Shown: positions 1-8,044, counted from the first letter of the stretch. The stretch is DNA of 64,000 nucleotides from an uncultured Candidatus Melainabacteria bacterium (GCA_934754515.1 CAKVIG010000011.1:1-64000), one strand, 5' to 3'. Program-made: numbers and translations. The notes: a model not told the origin generated them from the sequence alone.

Positions 1-78
1 AACGTTGATAGGTCGCAGGTGTAAGAGTGGCAACATTTTCAGCCAAGCGATACTAATAGGACGAGGGCTTTTTCTAAT
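1..78 (+). rRNA. 23S ribosomal RNA, 3' end (partial)
   Basis: The window opens inside a 23S rRNA. The segment ending in the conserved 'tactaata...gagggcttt' stretch corresponds to the last bases of bacterial 23S rRNA. The 5' part lies outside the window, and the exact 3' end is estimated from the conserved terminal sequence. A 5S gene follows on the same strand about 210 bases downstream, so this is the tail of an rRNA operon. Confidence 0.9.
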
Positions 79-288
79 TAGATTTTGCGTAGAGTGACGG
101 AGCGAAGCTCCTAACTCGAAGTAGCACGAAGCAAAATGAGCGTAAATTTTACGAGAGTAAAATGAAGCGAATGACTGCGGAGTGTGAAGCAATAATCTAA
201 ACAAAAGTTAAAAATTGATGATTATATTTTATGCAATCTTCAGCGTATAGCTGAAGCCGAGAATAATCGGTAACAGCAAACGACAAGT
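79..288 (+). other. 23S-5S internal transcribed spacer
   Basis: This 210-base spacer contains no tRNA. Small self-complementary stretches are visible, including a 7-bp stem at 239-257 (CTTCAGC/GCTGAAG) and a 'ttttacgagagtaaaa' hairpin near 156-171. These are probably processing structures. The spacer is long compared with the usual 23S-5S distance of under 100 bases. Confidence 0.6.
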
Positions 289-408
289 TTGTTGGTGACC
301 AATCGCAGGTAAACCACCCGTTCCCATCCCGAACACGGTCGTAAAGACCTGCAGAGGCGAAAATACTTGGAGGGCCACTTCCTGGGAAGATAGCACGTTG
401 CCAACATC
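289..408 (+). rRNA. rrf: 5S ribosomal RNA
   Basis: The sequence carries the conserved 5S core 'cccgttcccatcccgaac' and the loop around 'gggaagatagcacgttg'. The terminal helix forms between GTTGG at 291-295 and CCAAC at 401-405. The length of about 120 bases is normal. It is co-oriented with the 23S end and followed by a rho-independent terminator. Confidence 0.95.
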
Positions 409-418
409 TAATTTAAGA

Positions 419-460
419 AAAAGAGATAAATTGATGGATTTCAGTTTATCTCTTTTTTTT
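419..460 (+). terminator. rRNA operon terminator
   Basis: A perfect stem AAGAGATAAA (421-430) / TTTATCTCTT (445-454) is followed by a run of T. It lies directly after the 5S gene and should terminate the rRNA operon. Confidence 0.85.
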
Positions 461-521
461 TGGTAGAAGTTTTTGCTTTTTAGAGTATTAAATTTAAATA
501 TATTTGTGTTAGGATTGTTTT

Positions 522-1490
522 ATGTTAAGAAAACTTCCTTTTATTTTAGAATGTTCAAGAGTATTTTCACTACCAATGACTATTATGTCATGGCTAGTTA
601 TTTTTGCTTATTCAATAACAGTTGCCGGCAATAAATTATATGGTTTTATAGCTTTACTTGGTGTTTGCCTAGTCCATTTGGCGACAAATGTTTTAGATGA
701 TTATTTTGATTATAAAACACTTATTAAACAAGTAAACTTTGACAAAAAAGAATATTTACAAAATTCTCAAAAAACGAAATGCCGATATTTAATTTCTGGT
801 ATGGTTCAAGAAAAAGATATGCTTTATTGGGCGTTATTTTATTTATTTTTTGCAGGATTAATAGGGGTATATTTTTTCTTTAAGTGTGGTGTGGGAGTAT
901 TATATTTTGCAATAATAGGCGGGTTAATCGCTTTTTTATACTCCTTTTTATCAAAAATCAGATTATCAGAATTAGCTATTGCAATTGCTTATGGTCCGGC
1001 ATTATTTGGTGGTATTTATTATGTGATGACAAAGACTTATTCTTGGGAAGTTTTTGTGTTATCAATTCCGACAATGTTCATTACAGTGATATTACTATAT
1101 ATACATACAGTTATGGATTTTGAATTTGATATAAAAGAAGGACATAATACAATTGCTAATGCTTTTGACTCTTCTTTGGATTCTTTGGTAGTGCTAAAAT
1201 GGTTGATATTATTTGCTTATTCTGCTCCTATAATTTTATGTATTTTAGATATTGCAGATTGGCAAGTCTTATTATGCTGGCTTACAATTCCGCTTGCAAT
1301 TGATTTATATAAATCTATGGTTGATTACACTATAAACTCGGAGTCAATTCCAGAACACAAATGGTTTCACTTCCCAATGGAAGATATGCGCGGAGCATCA
1401 AATTTCATGATAAGAATGTATCAATCAAGAAATTTGACTATTTATTACACGCTATTATTCGTTTTGGGTTTGGTTTTGTCTTATAATTAA
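522..1490 (+). CDS. UbiA-family prenyltransferase (MenA-like)
   Basis: A polytopic membrane protein of 322 aa with the two aspartate-rich signatures of the UbiA superfamily: NVLDDYFD at residues 56-63 (NxxDDxxD) and MDFEFDIKEG at 198-207. These bind the Mg2+-prenyl diphosphate, and the remaining sequence is hydrophobic helices. Family members transfer a polyprenyl chain to an aromatic acceptor inside the membrane (MenA for menaquinone, UbiA for ubiquinone). The acceptor cannot be read from this sequence, and no other quinone gene lies nearby. The gene follows the rRNA operon and has a 'aggatt' ribosome-binding site before ATG. MenA is the best guess. Confidence 0.75.
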   Translation: MLRKLPFILECSRVFSLPMTIMSWLVIFAYSITVAGNKLYGFIALLGVCLVHLATNVLDDYFDYKTLIKQVNFDKKEYLQNSQKTKCRYLISGMVQEKDMLYWALFYLFFAGLIGVYFFFKCGVGVLYFAIIGGLIAFLYSFLSKIRLSELAIAIAYGPALFGGIYYVMTKTYSWEVFVLSIPTMFITVILLYIHTVMDFEFDIKEGHNTIANAFDSSLDSLVVLKWLILFAYSAPIILCILDIADWQVLLCWLTIPLAIDLYKSMVDYTINSESIPEHKWFHFPMEDMRGASNFMIRMYQSRNLTIYYTLLFVLGLVLSYN

Positions 1491-1520
1491 AAACATCGGT
1501 TATAAAAAACTTGTAGAATT

Positions 1521-2336
1521 TTATTTTTGTTTAACAACCATAAAAGATTTTAAAGCTCTACCGGTATCACCTGTTGTTTGAGTGGAAACAACACTGATAT
1601 TTTTGTAATTTAATGATGTTGAACTTCCACCATCGAATGCCATTGCGCTGTCTAAATCATAGCTAGCACACAAATCTCTGGCTTCAAAAATATCCATTGG
1701 ATGTTCGTTGGTTACAATAAAAATATGCGCTTCTTGAGCACTATTGTCTAAATTTTTAATACCAATCAATGTTCTAGCGGTTTTATGTAATACAGAAGCT
1801 GATTCTCTCACTACATTTCCATCTTTATCTTTAACAACAAAGAATTCTTCTTCTAATCTCAGATTTGGTAAAAGTTGAGGTCCGCCTTGAGCAGAAGTTT
1901 TCACTGAACACATAAAATCAACTTTAGAATTGTGTTGAGCTATTTCGTATTTTAGCTTGCTATCACAATCTAGAACTCGAAATTCTGTTCTATTTAAAAC
2001 TTTTTGAAGATTTTGTCTTAAAACTGGATTCATCATAATATTTTCATTAAACAAAGGATCTTCTATTGTTTGAAAATCATTTACTACATATGAAATTGTT
2101 TTTTCGTTTTTAGGATCAAAAAAACCTGTGTTTATCGTTAACAAAGAATTCCCCTTTTTATGAGCTTCTCTGTTTGTGATTAAAGATGGTGACGAAACAA
2201 ATTGTACTTGTTTCTTTATTTTATCACCGCTTAAAACTATGTGATAAATTCCATCATTGTAATCAACTTTTATCGGTGACGCGAACACCGCTAAAGTTGA
2301 TGCAAACAGTAATGATAATACTAAGATTTTTTTCAT
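1521..2336 (-). CDS. Exported phosphodiester glycosidase-family (NAGPA/DUF2233) protein
   Basis: A 271-aa protein with an N-terminal signal peptide (about residues 1-19, ending in an Ala-Ser region). Its C-terminal half carries the NAGPA-type signature: the ARTLIGI segment and FDGGSSTSLN at 234-243. Such domains cleave phosphodiester-linked sugars (mammalian uncovering enzyme) and occur in bacterial envelope or exopolysaccharide proteins. Its start lies 1 base after the lptF/G-type gene, so it is the third gene of an lptB-lptF/G operon. That suggests a role at the cell envelope. Its true substrate is unknown. Confidence 0.75.
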   Translation of the reverse strand: MKKILVLSLLFASTLAVFASPIKVDYNDGIYHIVLSGDKIKKQVQFVSSPSLITNREAHKKGNSLLTINTGFFDPKNEKTISYVVNDFQTIEDPLFNENIMMNPVLRQNLQKVLNRTEFRVLDCDSKLKYEIAQHNSKVDFMCSVKTSAQGGPQLLPNLRLEEEFFVVKDKDGNVVRESASVLHKTARTLIGIKNLDNSAQEAHIFIVTNEHPMDIFEARDLCASYDLDSAMAFDGGSSTSLNYKNISVVSTQTTGDTGRALKSFMVVKQK

Positions 2337-2337
2337 T

Positions 2338-3462
2338 TTATAAATCCCTTGTTCTGTAAAACATTATAATCGCTAATAAAAATGCTAATGGTGGTATTGC
2401 TGCCGTTGCAAGAGGTGGCAATACTCCTTTTTCTGCCAATAAGTCAAAGAATGGTAGAGTTATATAGTATACAAAGATACAACCGATAGCAATAGTAAAC
2501 CCGATTAATCTTTGCTCGCGCGGTTTGCTGAAACCTAGCAGACATCCCATTACCGCTAAAAGTACGCAAACAAACGGATGGAAAAATCTTTGGTAATATT
2601 TGTTTGCCATCAATCTGTAATCTTCATCCAAGTTTTCTTTTTTCAACAAATCAACGTATTTTTTCAAATCCTTGTTGTTTATATCCCTATCTTTTTTGGT
2701 CGAATTAATCATAATTGTGTACGCGTCATTTGCATCTTCGCCATTCAAGATATAAGCTTTGTCATGCTTTGTTATTTTTCTAAAAATACCGTCTTCATTG
2801 ATATCATAAGATGTTACGTTATCTAAAACCCAACTAGGTTCGCCATTTGGATTAACTCCTTTGTGTCCGATTTCCCCAACAAGAATGTTATCTAAACCAT
2901 GCAAATCATCGAAAACTTGTTTTGAAAAATTCATGACAATAACATCGTTCATTTCACCTTCAAAGAACCTCGATACAATTACAGCTTGCTCAGGATGGTC
3001 GTTTTCATCTTTTTTAGTGTAAATGTATTGGGTTAGCATTTGCCCGCCCTTAATTTCCTCCAACTTTTGACAAGTATACGGAATCCATTTGTCATAAGTT
3101 ACGAAACAAAGATAAGTTACGATAAAGCTCAAGACTAAAAGTGGGCGTAAAATTCTTGAAAAAGACATGCCAACAGCTCTGAAAATTGTTAATTCAGAAT
3201 CCTTGCTCAATTTATCAAATGTGAATAATGAACCTAACAATAGCCCTACAGGGAAGGCTTTTCCTAAAATCTTAGGCATTTCATATATTAAAACTAAAAC
3301 ACCTGTTTTAGCGGAATAAACACCCTCAAGTACCTTTTTAATCGTATTCAAAAGCATTTCAGGCGCAATCCAAACAATAGTAAACAACATAATTGCAACA
3401 ATTGTTGTGATTAAAACTTGTGTAAAAATGTATCTGTCATAAACGGTAAAAGGCTTTTTCAT
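2338..3462 (-). CDS. LptF/LptG-family (YjgP/YjgQ) LPS export permease
   Basis: The 374-aa protein has the LptF/G layout: three N-terminal membrane segments (about 15-34, 65-82, 104-125), a large periplasmic beta-jellyroll region (about 126-290), then three C-terminal membrane segments (about 293-312, 319-338, 347-369). LptF/G with the ATPase LptB extracts lipopolysaccharide from the inner membrane. It follows lptB with a 1-base gap, which supports the assignment. Only one F/G-type gene is seen here, so it could act as a homodimer or have a partner elsewhere. Whether it is LptF or LptG cannot be decided. Confidence 0.88.
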   Translation of the reverse strand: MKKPFTVYDRYIFTQVLITTIVAIMLFTIVWIAPEMLLNTIKKVLEGVYSAKTGVLVLIYEMPKILGKAFPVGLLLGSLFTFDKLSKDSELTIFRAVGMSFSRILRPLLVLSFIVTYLCFVTYDKWIPYTCQKLEEIKGGQMLTQYIYTKKDENDHPEQAVIVSRFFEGEMNDVIVMNFSKQVFDDLHGLDNILVGEIGHKGVNPNGEPSWVLDNVTSYDINEDGIFRKITKHDKAYILNGEDANDAYTIMINSTKKDRDINNKDLKKYVDLLKKENLDEDYRLMANKYYQRFFHPFVCVLLAVMGCLLGFSKPREQRLIGFTIAIGCIFVYYITLPFFDLLAEKGVLPPLATAAIPPLAFLLAIIMFYRTRDL

Positions 3463-3463
3463 A

Positions 3464-4189
3464 CTAGAGTTTAAAGTCCTTTCCTAAATAGAATTCTTTG
3501 GCAACAGGGTCGTTTGCAACATCTGTACTCTTACCTTGAATCTTGATTTTACCATCAAAGATTACGTAGGCTCTGTCTGTGATTGAAAGCGTTGCTTTTG
3601 GATTGTGGTCTGTAATTAGAACGCCTAAACCTTTTTCTTCGGAAATTTTTCTGATGTTGTCTTTAATTTCACCAATCGCAATAGGGTCGATACCAGCAAA
3701 CGGTTCGTCAAGAAGCATGAAATCAGGACTTGCGGCAAGTGCGCGTGCAATTTCAACACGTCTTCTTTCTCCGCCTGATAGCGCAACCGCAGGAGATTTG
3801 CGAAGCTTCATAACACCAAATTCAGTTAATAATTCTTCAAGCTTCTTCTTCTTTTCGTTAACTGTTAATTTGTCATTCATTTCTAAAACTAATTGAATGT
3901 TATCCTCAACTGTTAGTTTTCTGAAGATTGAGTTTTCCTGTGGAAGATAACCGATACCTGCTTTTGCACGTAAGTTCATCGGCCATGCCGTAATATCTTT
4001 TCCGTCAATAAATACGTTTCCGGTGTTTGGTTTAACCAAACCGACAATCATGTAGAAAGTGGTTGTTTTTCCGGCACCGTTCGGACCAAGTAAACAAACA
4101 ACTTCGCCTTTATCCATAAAGAAACTTACATCGTTTACAACGCTTCTATCCCCGTATATTTTAACTAAATTCTTTGCTTCTATTCTCAT
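3464..4189 (-). CDS. lptB: LPS export ABC transporter ATP-binding protein LptB
   Basis: A 241-aa ABC ATPase with Walker A GPNGAGKTT (35-43), Q-loop YLPQ (81-84), signature LSGGE (137-141) and Walker B FMLLDEP (157-163). The FAGIDP sequence after Walker B and the overall length are typical of LptB. It energises LPS extraction together with the LptF/G-type permease encoded immediately downstream. It is the first gene of the reverse-strand operon. A GGGGAA-like ribosome-binding site precedes ATG. Confidence 0.92.
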   Translation of the reverse strand: MRIEAKNLVKIYGDRSVVNDVSFFMDKGEVVCLLGPNGAGKTTTFYMIVGLVKPNTGNVFIDGKDITAWPMNLRAKAGIGYLPQENSIFRKLTVEDNIQLVLEMNDKLTVNEKKKKLEELLTEFGVMKLRKSPAVALSGGERRRVEIARALAASPDFMLLDEPFAGIDPIAIGEIKDNIRKISEEKGLGVLITDHNPKATLSITDRAYVIFDGKIKIQGKSTDVANDPVAKEFYLGKDFKL

Positions 4190-4381
4190 TCTTATTCCCC
4201 AATGCTGTATTTATTTATAATACAACAAAAGTCCATTAGATGTAATAAATGTTAAATTTATTTATTAATGTAAACAATTGTAACAATCCACTTCATGAAA
4301 TGTTACTACATCTTAATAATGTGGAATTGTATAATTAAAGATAGTATAATAGAAAGACTAACATAGGGATATGTGTCAAAA

Positions 4382-4468
4382 ATGAGAAGCAGACAGCCGA
4401 GAAGTGTGATGAAAAATACTTATCACTTGCTCAAACTCTCTGAAATTAACTGTTTCGGGGGGGGGTAA
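4382..4468 (+). other. Short ORF ending in a poly-G tract
   Basis: ATG to TAA, 28 codons, with no recognised homology. A run of nine G (4457-4465) encodes three glycines directly before the stop. Loss of one G would extend the frame by about ten codons. It may not be a gene. It is listed because homopolymeric G runs are classic slippage sites and it lies upstream of flagellin. Confidence 0.2.
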
Positions 4469-4533
4469 GTCTAAAGGCCTGCTCTGCCAATGATTTAAGC
4501 ATATCTGTTAACCAAACAAACGCGTCTTGGTTA

Positions 4534-4925
4534 TTCCCTCTCCGAGGGAGAGGGTTAGGGAGAGGGTTCAATCCTTCTTCTTGCTTAACGCAATCTTTAA
4601 CCAAAAATCCAATTGACCCCACACCCGAAAATCTAAGCTTCGCTTCACACTGTGAATCTCAACTTGATTTTCTACCCTCTCCCTCAAGGGGTGAGGGTGA
4701 CGTTACCCAAGCAAATCTTGGTCATTCCCTCTCCTTGCAGGAGAGGTATAGATTATTATTAAAACTTTGTTCTCTCCCGCAGCATCCATTTAGTGGGAGA
4801 GATGTCACGCTAGTGACAGAGAGGGAAAGGGTGAGGTGTTTACCCGTAAGGGCAAACATTCTCCAAACAAATCTCACACCCTCCCTCGGGGGAGGGGCAG
4901 GGGAGAGGGTGTTATTAGCTCTCTC
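4534..4925. repeat. Cluster of 'ccctctcc/ggagaggg' palindromic repeats
   Basis: At least four partial copies lie in tandem: about 4534-4572, 4673-4747, 4774-4830 and 4875-4925. Each contains CCCTCTCC-like and GGAGAGGG-like arms separated by a short loop, often followed by 'ttagggtgagg'-like sequence. The same family recurs at about 6785-6970, 7150-7215, 27114-27150, 41877-41935, 43872-43944, 55001-55040 and 59040-59100. It is markedly richer in GC than the surrounding DNA. Confidence 0.75.
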
Positions 4926-4937
4926 TTGGAGGTTCTC

Positions 4938-6770
4938 ATGCTAACCATCAACACAAACCTCTCATCTCTCATCGTCCAATCGAACCTCAAAACCTCGACC
5001 AATGGACTTAATAACGCAATCGAGCGCATGACAACGGGCTTCAAACTCAATCATGCCAAAGATAATGCTGCAAATTATTCTATTTCGACTTCTCTCACAA
5101 CAAAACTTGGCGCATACACTATAGCAGAAGAAAACGCAATGATGGGCTTGGATATGGTTCAAACAGCGAGCGATAGTCTGAGTCTTATTTCTGATAAACT
5201 CAGCCGAATGCGTGCACTTGCAATACAGGCTCAAAACGGCACTTATGGTGACACATCCTTGGATGCAATTAATGTGGAAGCGAACGCTCTTGCTAAAGAA
5301 ATTAATCGTATCCAATCCTCAACAGAGTATAACGGCAGAAGTTTGTTTAAAGGTACAGTCAAGCTTCCTACTGCGTCTACGACAACTTACTCTGCTGATT
5401 CAACTGCATCAACAAGCTATGCCCCTGATTTAAAACCAAACGCAGATGGTTTTATTAAAGATGTTGTAAAACGTGATACTTCAGCAATGACGTCAATTTC
5501 GACTTTGTCAAATGATGCATGTATTGCAAGCGGAACTTACAAAATCGAAACTAAGGATGATTTGCTGAAGTTTAGAAAGTTAGCCGGTCATGCTTCCGGT
5601 GCGGAATTTGTATTGGCAAATGATATTGATATGTCGGGTGTTGATTGGAAAAGGAGCGAGAATGCCAGTGGCATTACTTTTGATGGTAATGGGTATAAAA
5701 TTAAAGGTTTGAATGATACTTTGTTTGGACTTTTGGAAAATTCTGAAATTAAAAATTTAGGTTTAGAAGAGTTTTCAGTTGCAGGAGCACCGCTAGCGTC
5801 CGAAATTAGTGATACAGGGATTTTCAATTGTTATACCGCAAATGGAAAAGTCAACAATGACCCAGACACTTGGTTTAATATGGGGGCGGGTTTAGTTGTT
5901 GATGCCGAGGATGGTTCTTCTATTTATGCTTGTTGGAGTAATGCAGAAATACTCTGTGAAGATGGTGGGTTTGTAGCAGGATTAGTTGCAGCTGCTTTAA
6001 ACGATGATTCTGATTTGAAATTGCAAAACTCGTTTTTTTCTGGCAGTATTTCAGGTGACTCGGCTTTGATGGCTGGGCTTGTTGGAGTAGCACAAGTTGT
6101 AAATATAAAAAATTGTTTTTCATCAGGTTCAATAGTTAATCAGAAAGTGGGTTTATCAAGTGGTTTACTGGGGTATTCAGGCAACGCTATTATAGAAAAC
6201 TGTCATACTTCGACCGCACTCTATTCTGCATCAGGCGATGCTTATATTATTGCATGTAATAGTGAAGGTACTGACTCATACCCTTTGACTGTCAAAAATG
6301 TATCTTACGATGCATCTGTTAATCCAAATATACCGTTATTTATCGGTGATTTAACCAAGATAACATCAAGCGGACTTGTGGATGTTTCAGCGGGTAATAA
6401 TACGACTTTGCAGGTTGGTATACATTCAGATGATTCATCTGCATTAAGTTTCAATACGTATTTTAATGCAGGTGCTTTAGAGGGGCTGAATTTGTCCAGT
6501 TCAAGCTGTTTGTCAGTTATAGATGACACAATAAAACGAGTTAACAATAAACAGACCGAGTTGGGTGCTATTCAAAATTGTTTGGAAAGTGTGCTAGAGT
6601 CAATCGGTGTGAATATTAACAACTTGACGTCAACTCAATCAACAATCAAGGACGCGGATGTTGCCGAACTTTCGAGCGAATATATTCGTAATCAAATCCT
6701 TCAACAAGCATCTGCAACACTTCTTGCAACCGCCAATCAAAATCCGTCAATTGCGTTGCAGTTGATATAA
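4938..6770 (+). CDS. Flagellin with inserted GLUG-type beta-helix domain
   Basis: The 610-aa protein has a canonical flagellin N-terminal D0/D1 region (residues 1-140, starting MLTINTNLSSL, with RMTTGFKLNHAKDNAA and MRALAIQAQNG). A matching C-terminal region runs from about 525 to 610 and ends ATANQNPSIALQLI. Between about 195 and 450 the variable region carries repeated turns of the type GLVG...IKNCFSSGSI and begins with an 'ANDIDMSG...FDGNGYKIKGL' segment. This resembles the GLUG-motif beta-helix of large surface adhesins and IgA-protease-like proteins. The start at 4938 is chosen because a GGAGG site lies 5 bases upstream and flagellins begin this way. Upstream in-frame codons come from repeat DNA. 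No other structural flagellar gene lies adjacent. Confidence 0.9.
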   Translation: MLTINTNLSSLIVQSNLKTSTNGLNNAIERMTTGFKLNHAKDNAANYSISTSLTTKLGAYTIAEENAMMGLDMVQTASDSLSLISDKLSRMRALAIQAQNGTYGDTSLDAINVEANALAKEINRIQSSTEYNGRSLFKGTVKLPTASTTTYSADSTASTSYAPDLKPNADGFIKDVVKRDTSAMTSISTLSNDACIASGTYKIETKDDLLKFRKLAGHASGAEFVLANDIDMSGVDWKRSENASGITFDGNGYKIKGLNDTLFGLLENSEIKNLGLEEFSVAGAPLASEISDTGIFNCYTANGKVNNDPDTWFNMGAGLVVDAEDGSSIYACWSNAEILCEDGGFVAGLVAAALNDDSDLKLQNSFFSGSISGDSALMAGLVGVAQVVNIKNCFSSGSIVNQKVGLSSGLLGYSGNAIIENCHTSTALYSASGDAYIIACNSEGTDSYPLTVKNVSYDASVNPNIPLFIGDLTKITSSGLVDVSAGNNTTLQVGIHSDDSSALSFNTYFNAGALEGLNLSSSSCLSVIDDTIKRVNNKQTELGAIQNCLESVLESIGVNINNLTSTQSTIKDADVAELSSEYIRNQILQQASATLLATANQNPSIALQLI

Positions 6771-7277
6771 TTGAACGACTTTAGCTCCTTCCCTTGTTAG
6801 GGAAGGTTGGGATGGGTATTTACATAACAAAAATCAAGCAAGTTTTGCTCATTCCCTCTCCTTACAGGAGAGCGGATTTTCGGTAGGGCGTAAGCCCGTA
6901 AGGTGGAGGTCGGACGTTACTCCGCCGACACCCCGAATAATCCAAGACAGGGTTAGGGTGAGGTGAATTCCCGTAAGGGTAAAATAATAATAAAAATAAT
7001 AATAGTTATTCAAAGGCTGGATCCTTTCGCGCTAATCGCGCTCAGGATGACTTGGCGTGTGACGAACAGCTTGGCGTCATTCTGAGGTGCGATTAGCACC
7101 GAGGAATCCAGTTTATTAATAACTGCTTTATTAACTTAAAGAATAAATCAATACCCACCCGCATTTGTAGCTCACTTGCGTTCGCACAACTGCGACCTCC
7201 CTAACAAGGGAGGTGTGCTTATAAAAATTAACCAAAAACAAGAATGTTACAGATTGTAACAAAATATACGAAAAGTC
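6771..7277 (+). other. Intergenic repeats after flagellin
   Basis: No gene is seen. A 'ctccttccc...gggaagg' palindrome lies at 6784-6806. A 'ccctctcc...aggagag' copy with 'ttagggtgaggt' tail occupies about 6854-6965. A 95-base inverted-repeat element lies at 7017-7111, and a 'cctccctaacaagggagg' copy at about 7194-7213. The end of the region contains the promoter of the next gene. Confidence 0.65.
7017..7111. repeat. ~95-bp inverted-repeat element (CTGGAT...ATCCAG family)
   Basis: The element begins CTGGATCC and ends GGAATCCAG, with inner matching segments AGGATGAC / GTCATTCT, so it can fold into a long imperfect hairpin. Related elements with the same outer and inner arms lie at 29383-29479 and 48830-48927. 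Confidence 0.65.
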
Positions 7278-7304
7278 TAAAGTTTTTCAAAAATATGCCG
7301 TAAA
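7278..7304 (+). promoter_or_regulatory. Sigma-28 (FliA)-like promoter
   Basis: TAAAGTTT at 7278-7285, an 11-base spacer, then GCCGTAAA at 7297-7304. The enterobacterial FliA consensus is TAAAGTTT-N11-GCCGATAA, so the -35 box is exact and the -10 box matches at 6 of 8 positions. It lies 23 bases upstream of the ATG at 7327, with a ribosome-binding site between. Confidence 0.6.
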
Positions 7305-7326
7305 GAATACTATAAGGAGTAATACA

Positions 7327-7881
7327 ATGGCAAATGAAATCAATCCGACCGGCGGACAAGTTCCACAAAACACAAGCGGAGGCAGAAAAGTAATTGATGA
7401 GGCAAATTATCGAATTCATGCTCCAAGAGAAAAAGGCCCAACAGCTATCGGTCGTGGCGGTGATCCGCTGTTTAGGGGTATAACGGCTTCCAGAACTCAA
7501 TTAGATGACTTGAATAAAGAAACTGCAACCGTTCAAAACTGGGTAAATAGAGAAGATTGTAACGACGTTGCAAGAAATTGCCTTAAAGAAGGTGATTTGA
7601 AAGATATTTACTATGAAATAAAAGACGGTTTTGGTGAATATGGAAAAATCTCTTTGATGGGATTTAAGACACCGCAGGGTGTAGAAATTCCGCGGTTAAA
7701 AATTTATGACAAAGATGGTGAAGTCTTACAAGTTTTAACAGGACCGATGGCAATGGATGAATTGAATAAAAGGGCGTTAGCTTATAAAGAATCTAAGTAT
7801 GAAGCTTTGCCTGTTCAAGAAGAAGAAAATACCGATGTTATTGCAGACTACTCAGGCAATCCGCAAGATTATATTACTTAA
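7327..7881 (+). CDS. Hypothetical protein, probable motility-regulon member
   Basis: A soluble-looking 184-aa protein, not recognised. It has a Gly/Asn/Thr-rich N-terminus without a signal peptide, no membrane segment and an acidic C-terminal tail. Expression can be argued from the sequence: an AAGGAG ribosome-binding site at 7313-7318 and a strong sigma-28-like promoter at 7278-7304. It lies directly downstream of flagellin on the same strand. A role in flagellar export, assembly or chemotaxis is therefore plausible but is inference from context only. Confidence 0.7.
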   Translation: MANEINPTGGQVPQNTSGGRKVIDEANYRIHAPREKGPTAIGRGGDPLFRGITASRTQLDDLNKETATVQNWVNREDCNDVARNCLKEGDLKDIYYEIKDGFGEYGKISLMGFKTPQGVEIPRLKIYDKDGEVLQVLTGPMAMDELNKRALAYKESKYEALPVQEEENTDVIADYSGNPQDYIT

Positions 7882-7928
7882 TCGTTGCGCCTCGGCGCAG
7901 GCAAACATTGAATAAACATTTGAGGTAG

Positions 7929-7963
7929 TTCCCCGTTTTTATAATGGGGAATTTTGTTTTTTG
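7929..7963 (+). terminator. Rho-independent terminator
   Basis: TTCCCC (7929-7934) pairs with GGGGAA (7946-7951) and is followed by a T-rich run. It lies about 50 bases after the gene ending at 7881. Confidence 0.65.
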
Positions 7964-7972
7964 GGGGGTAAT

Positions 7973-8003
7973 GTCGTGTTCAATGAAAAATGTTGAACAC
8001 GAC
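7973..8003. repeat. GTCGTGTT hairpin repeat, copy 1
   Basis: GTCGTGTTCAA (7973-7983) and its exact reverse complement TTGAACACGAC (7993-8003) with a 9-base loop. The same stem occurs at 41826-41856, and a variant at 41778-41807. Confidence 0.75.
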
Positions 8004-8004
8004 C

Positions 8005-8044
<40 letters not shown>

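Larger units (their letters stand above)
4190..4937 (+). other. Repeat-rich intergenic region upstream of flagellin
   Basis: This stretch of about 750 bases has no conserved gene. It starts with the lptB leader on the reverse strand. A TATAAT box lies at 4345-4350 (+). A 28-codon ORF at 4382-4468 contains a run of nine G just before its stop. From about 4534 it is filled with GC-richer palindromic repeat copies ('ccctctcc...ggagaggg' type). An open frame entering flagellin from 4836 is repeat-derived read-through and is not used as the start. Confidence 0.6.

Noticed and set aside
79..288. tRNA in the 23S-5S spacer
   Set aside because: No T-arm or anticodon arm found.
4836..4937. N-terminal extension of flagellin by 34 residues
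   Set aside because: The residues come from repeat DNA, whereas the internal ATG has a GGAGG site and matches flagellin N-termini.
4735..4944. Open frame in the repeat cluster before flagellin
   Set aside because: It is made of repeat DNA, has no plausible product and overlaps the start of flagellin in another frame.
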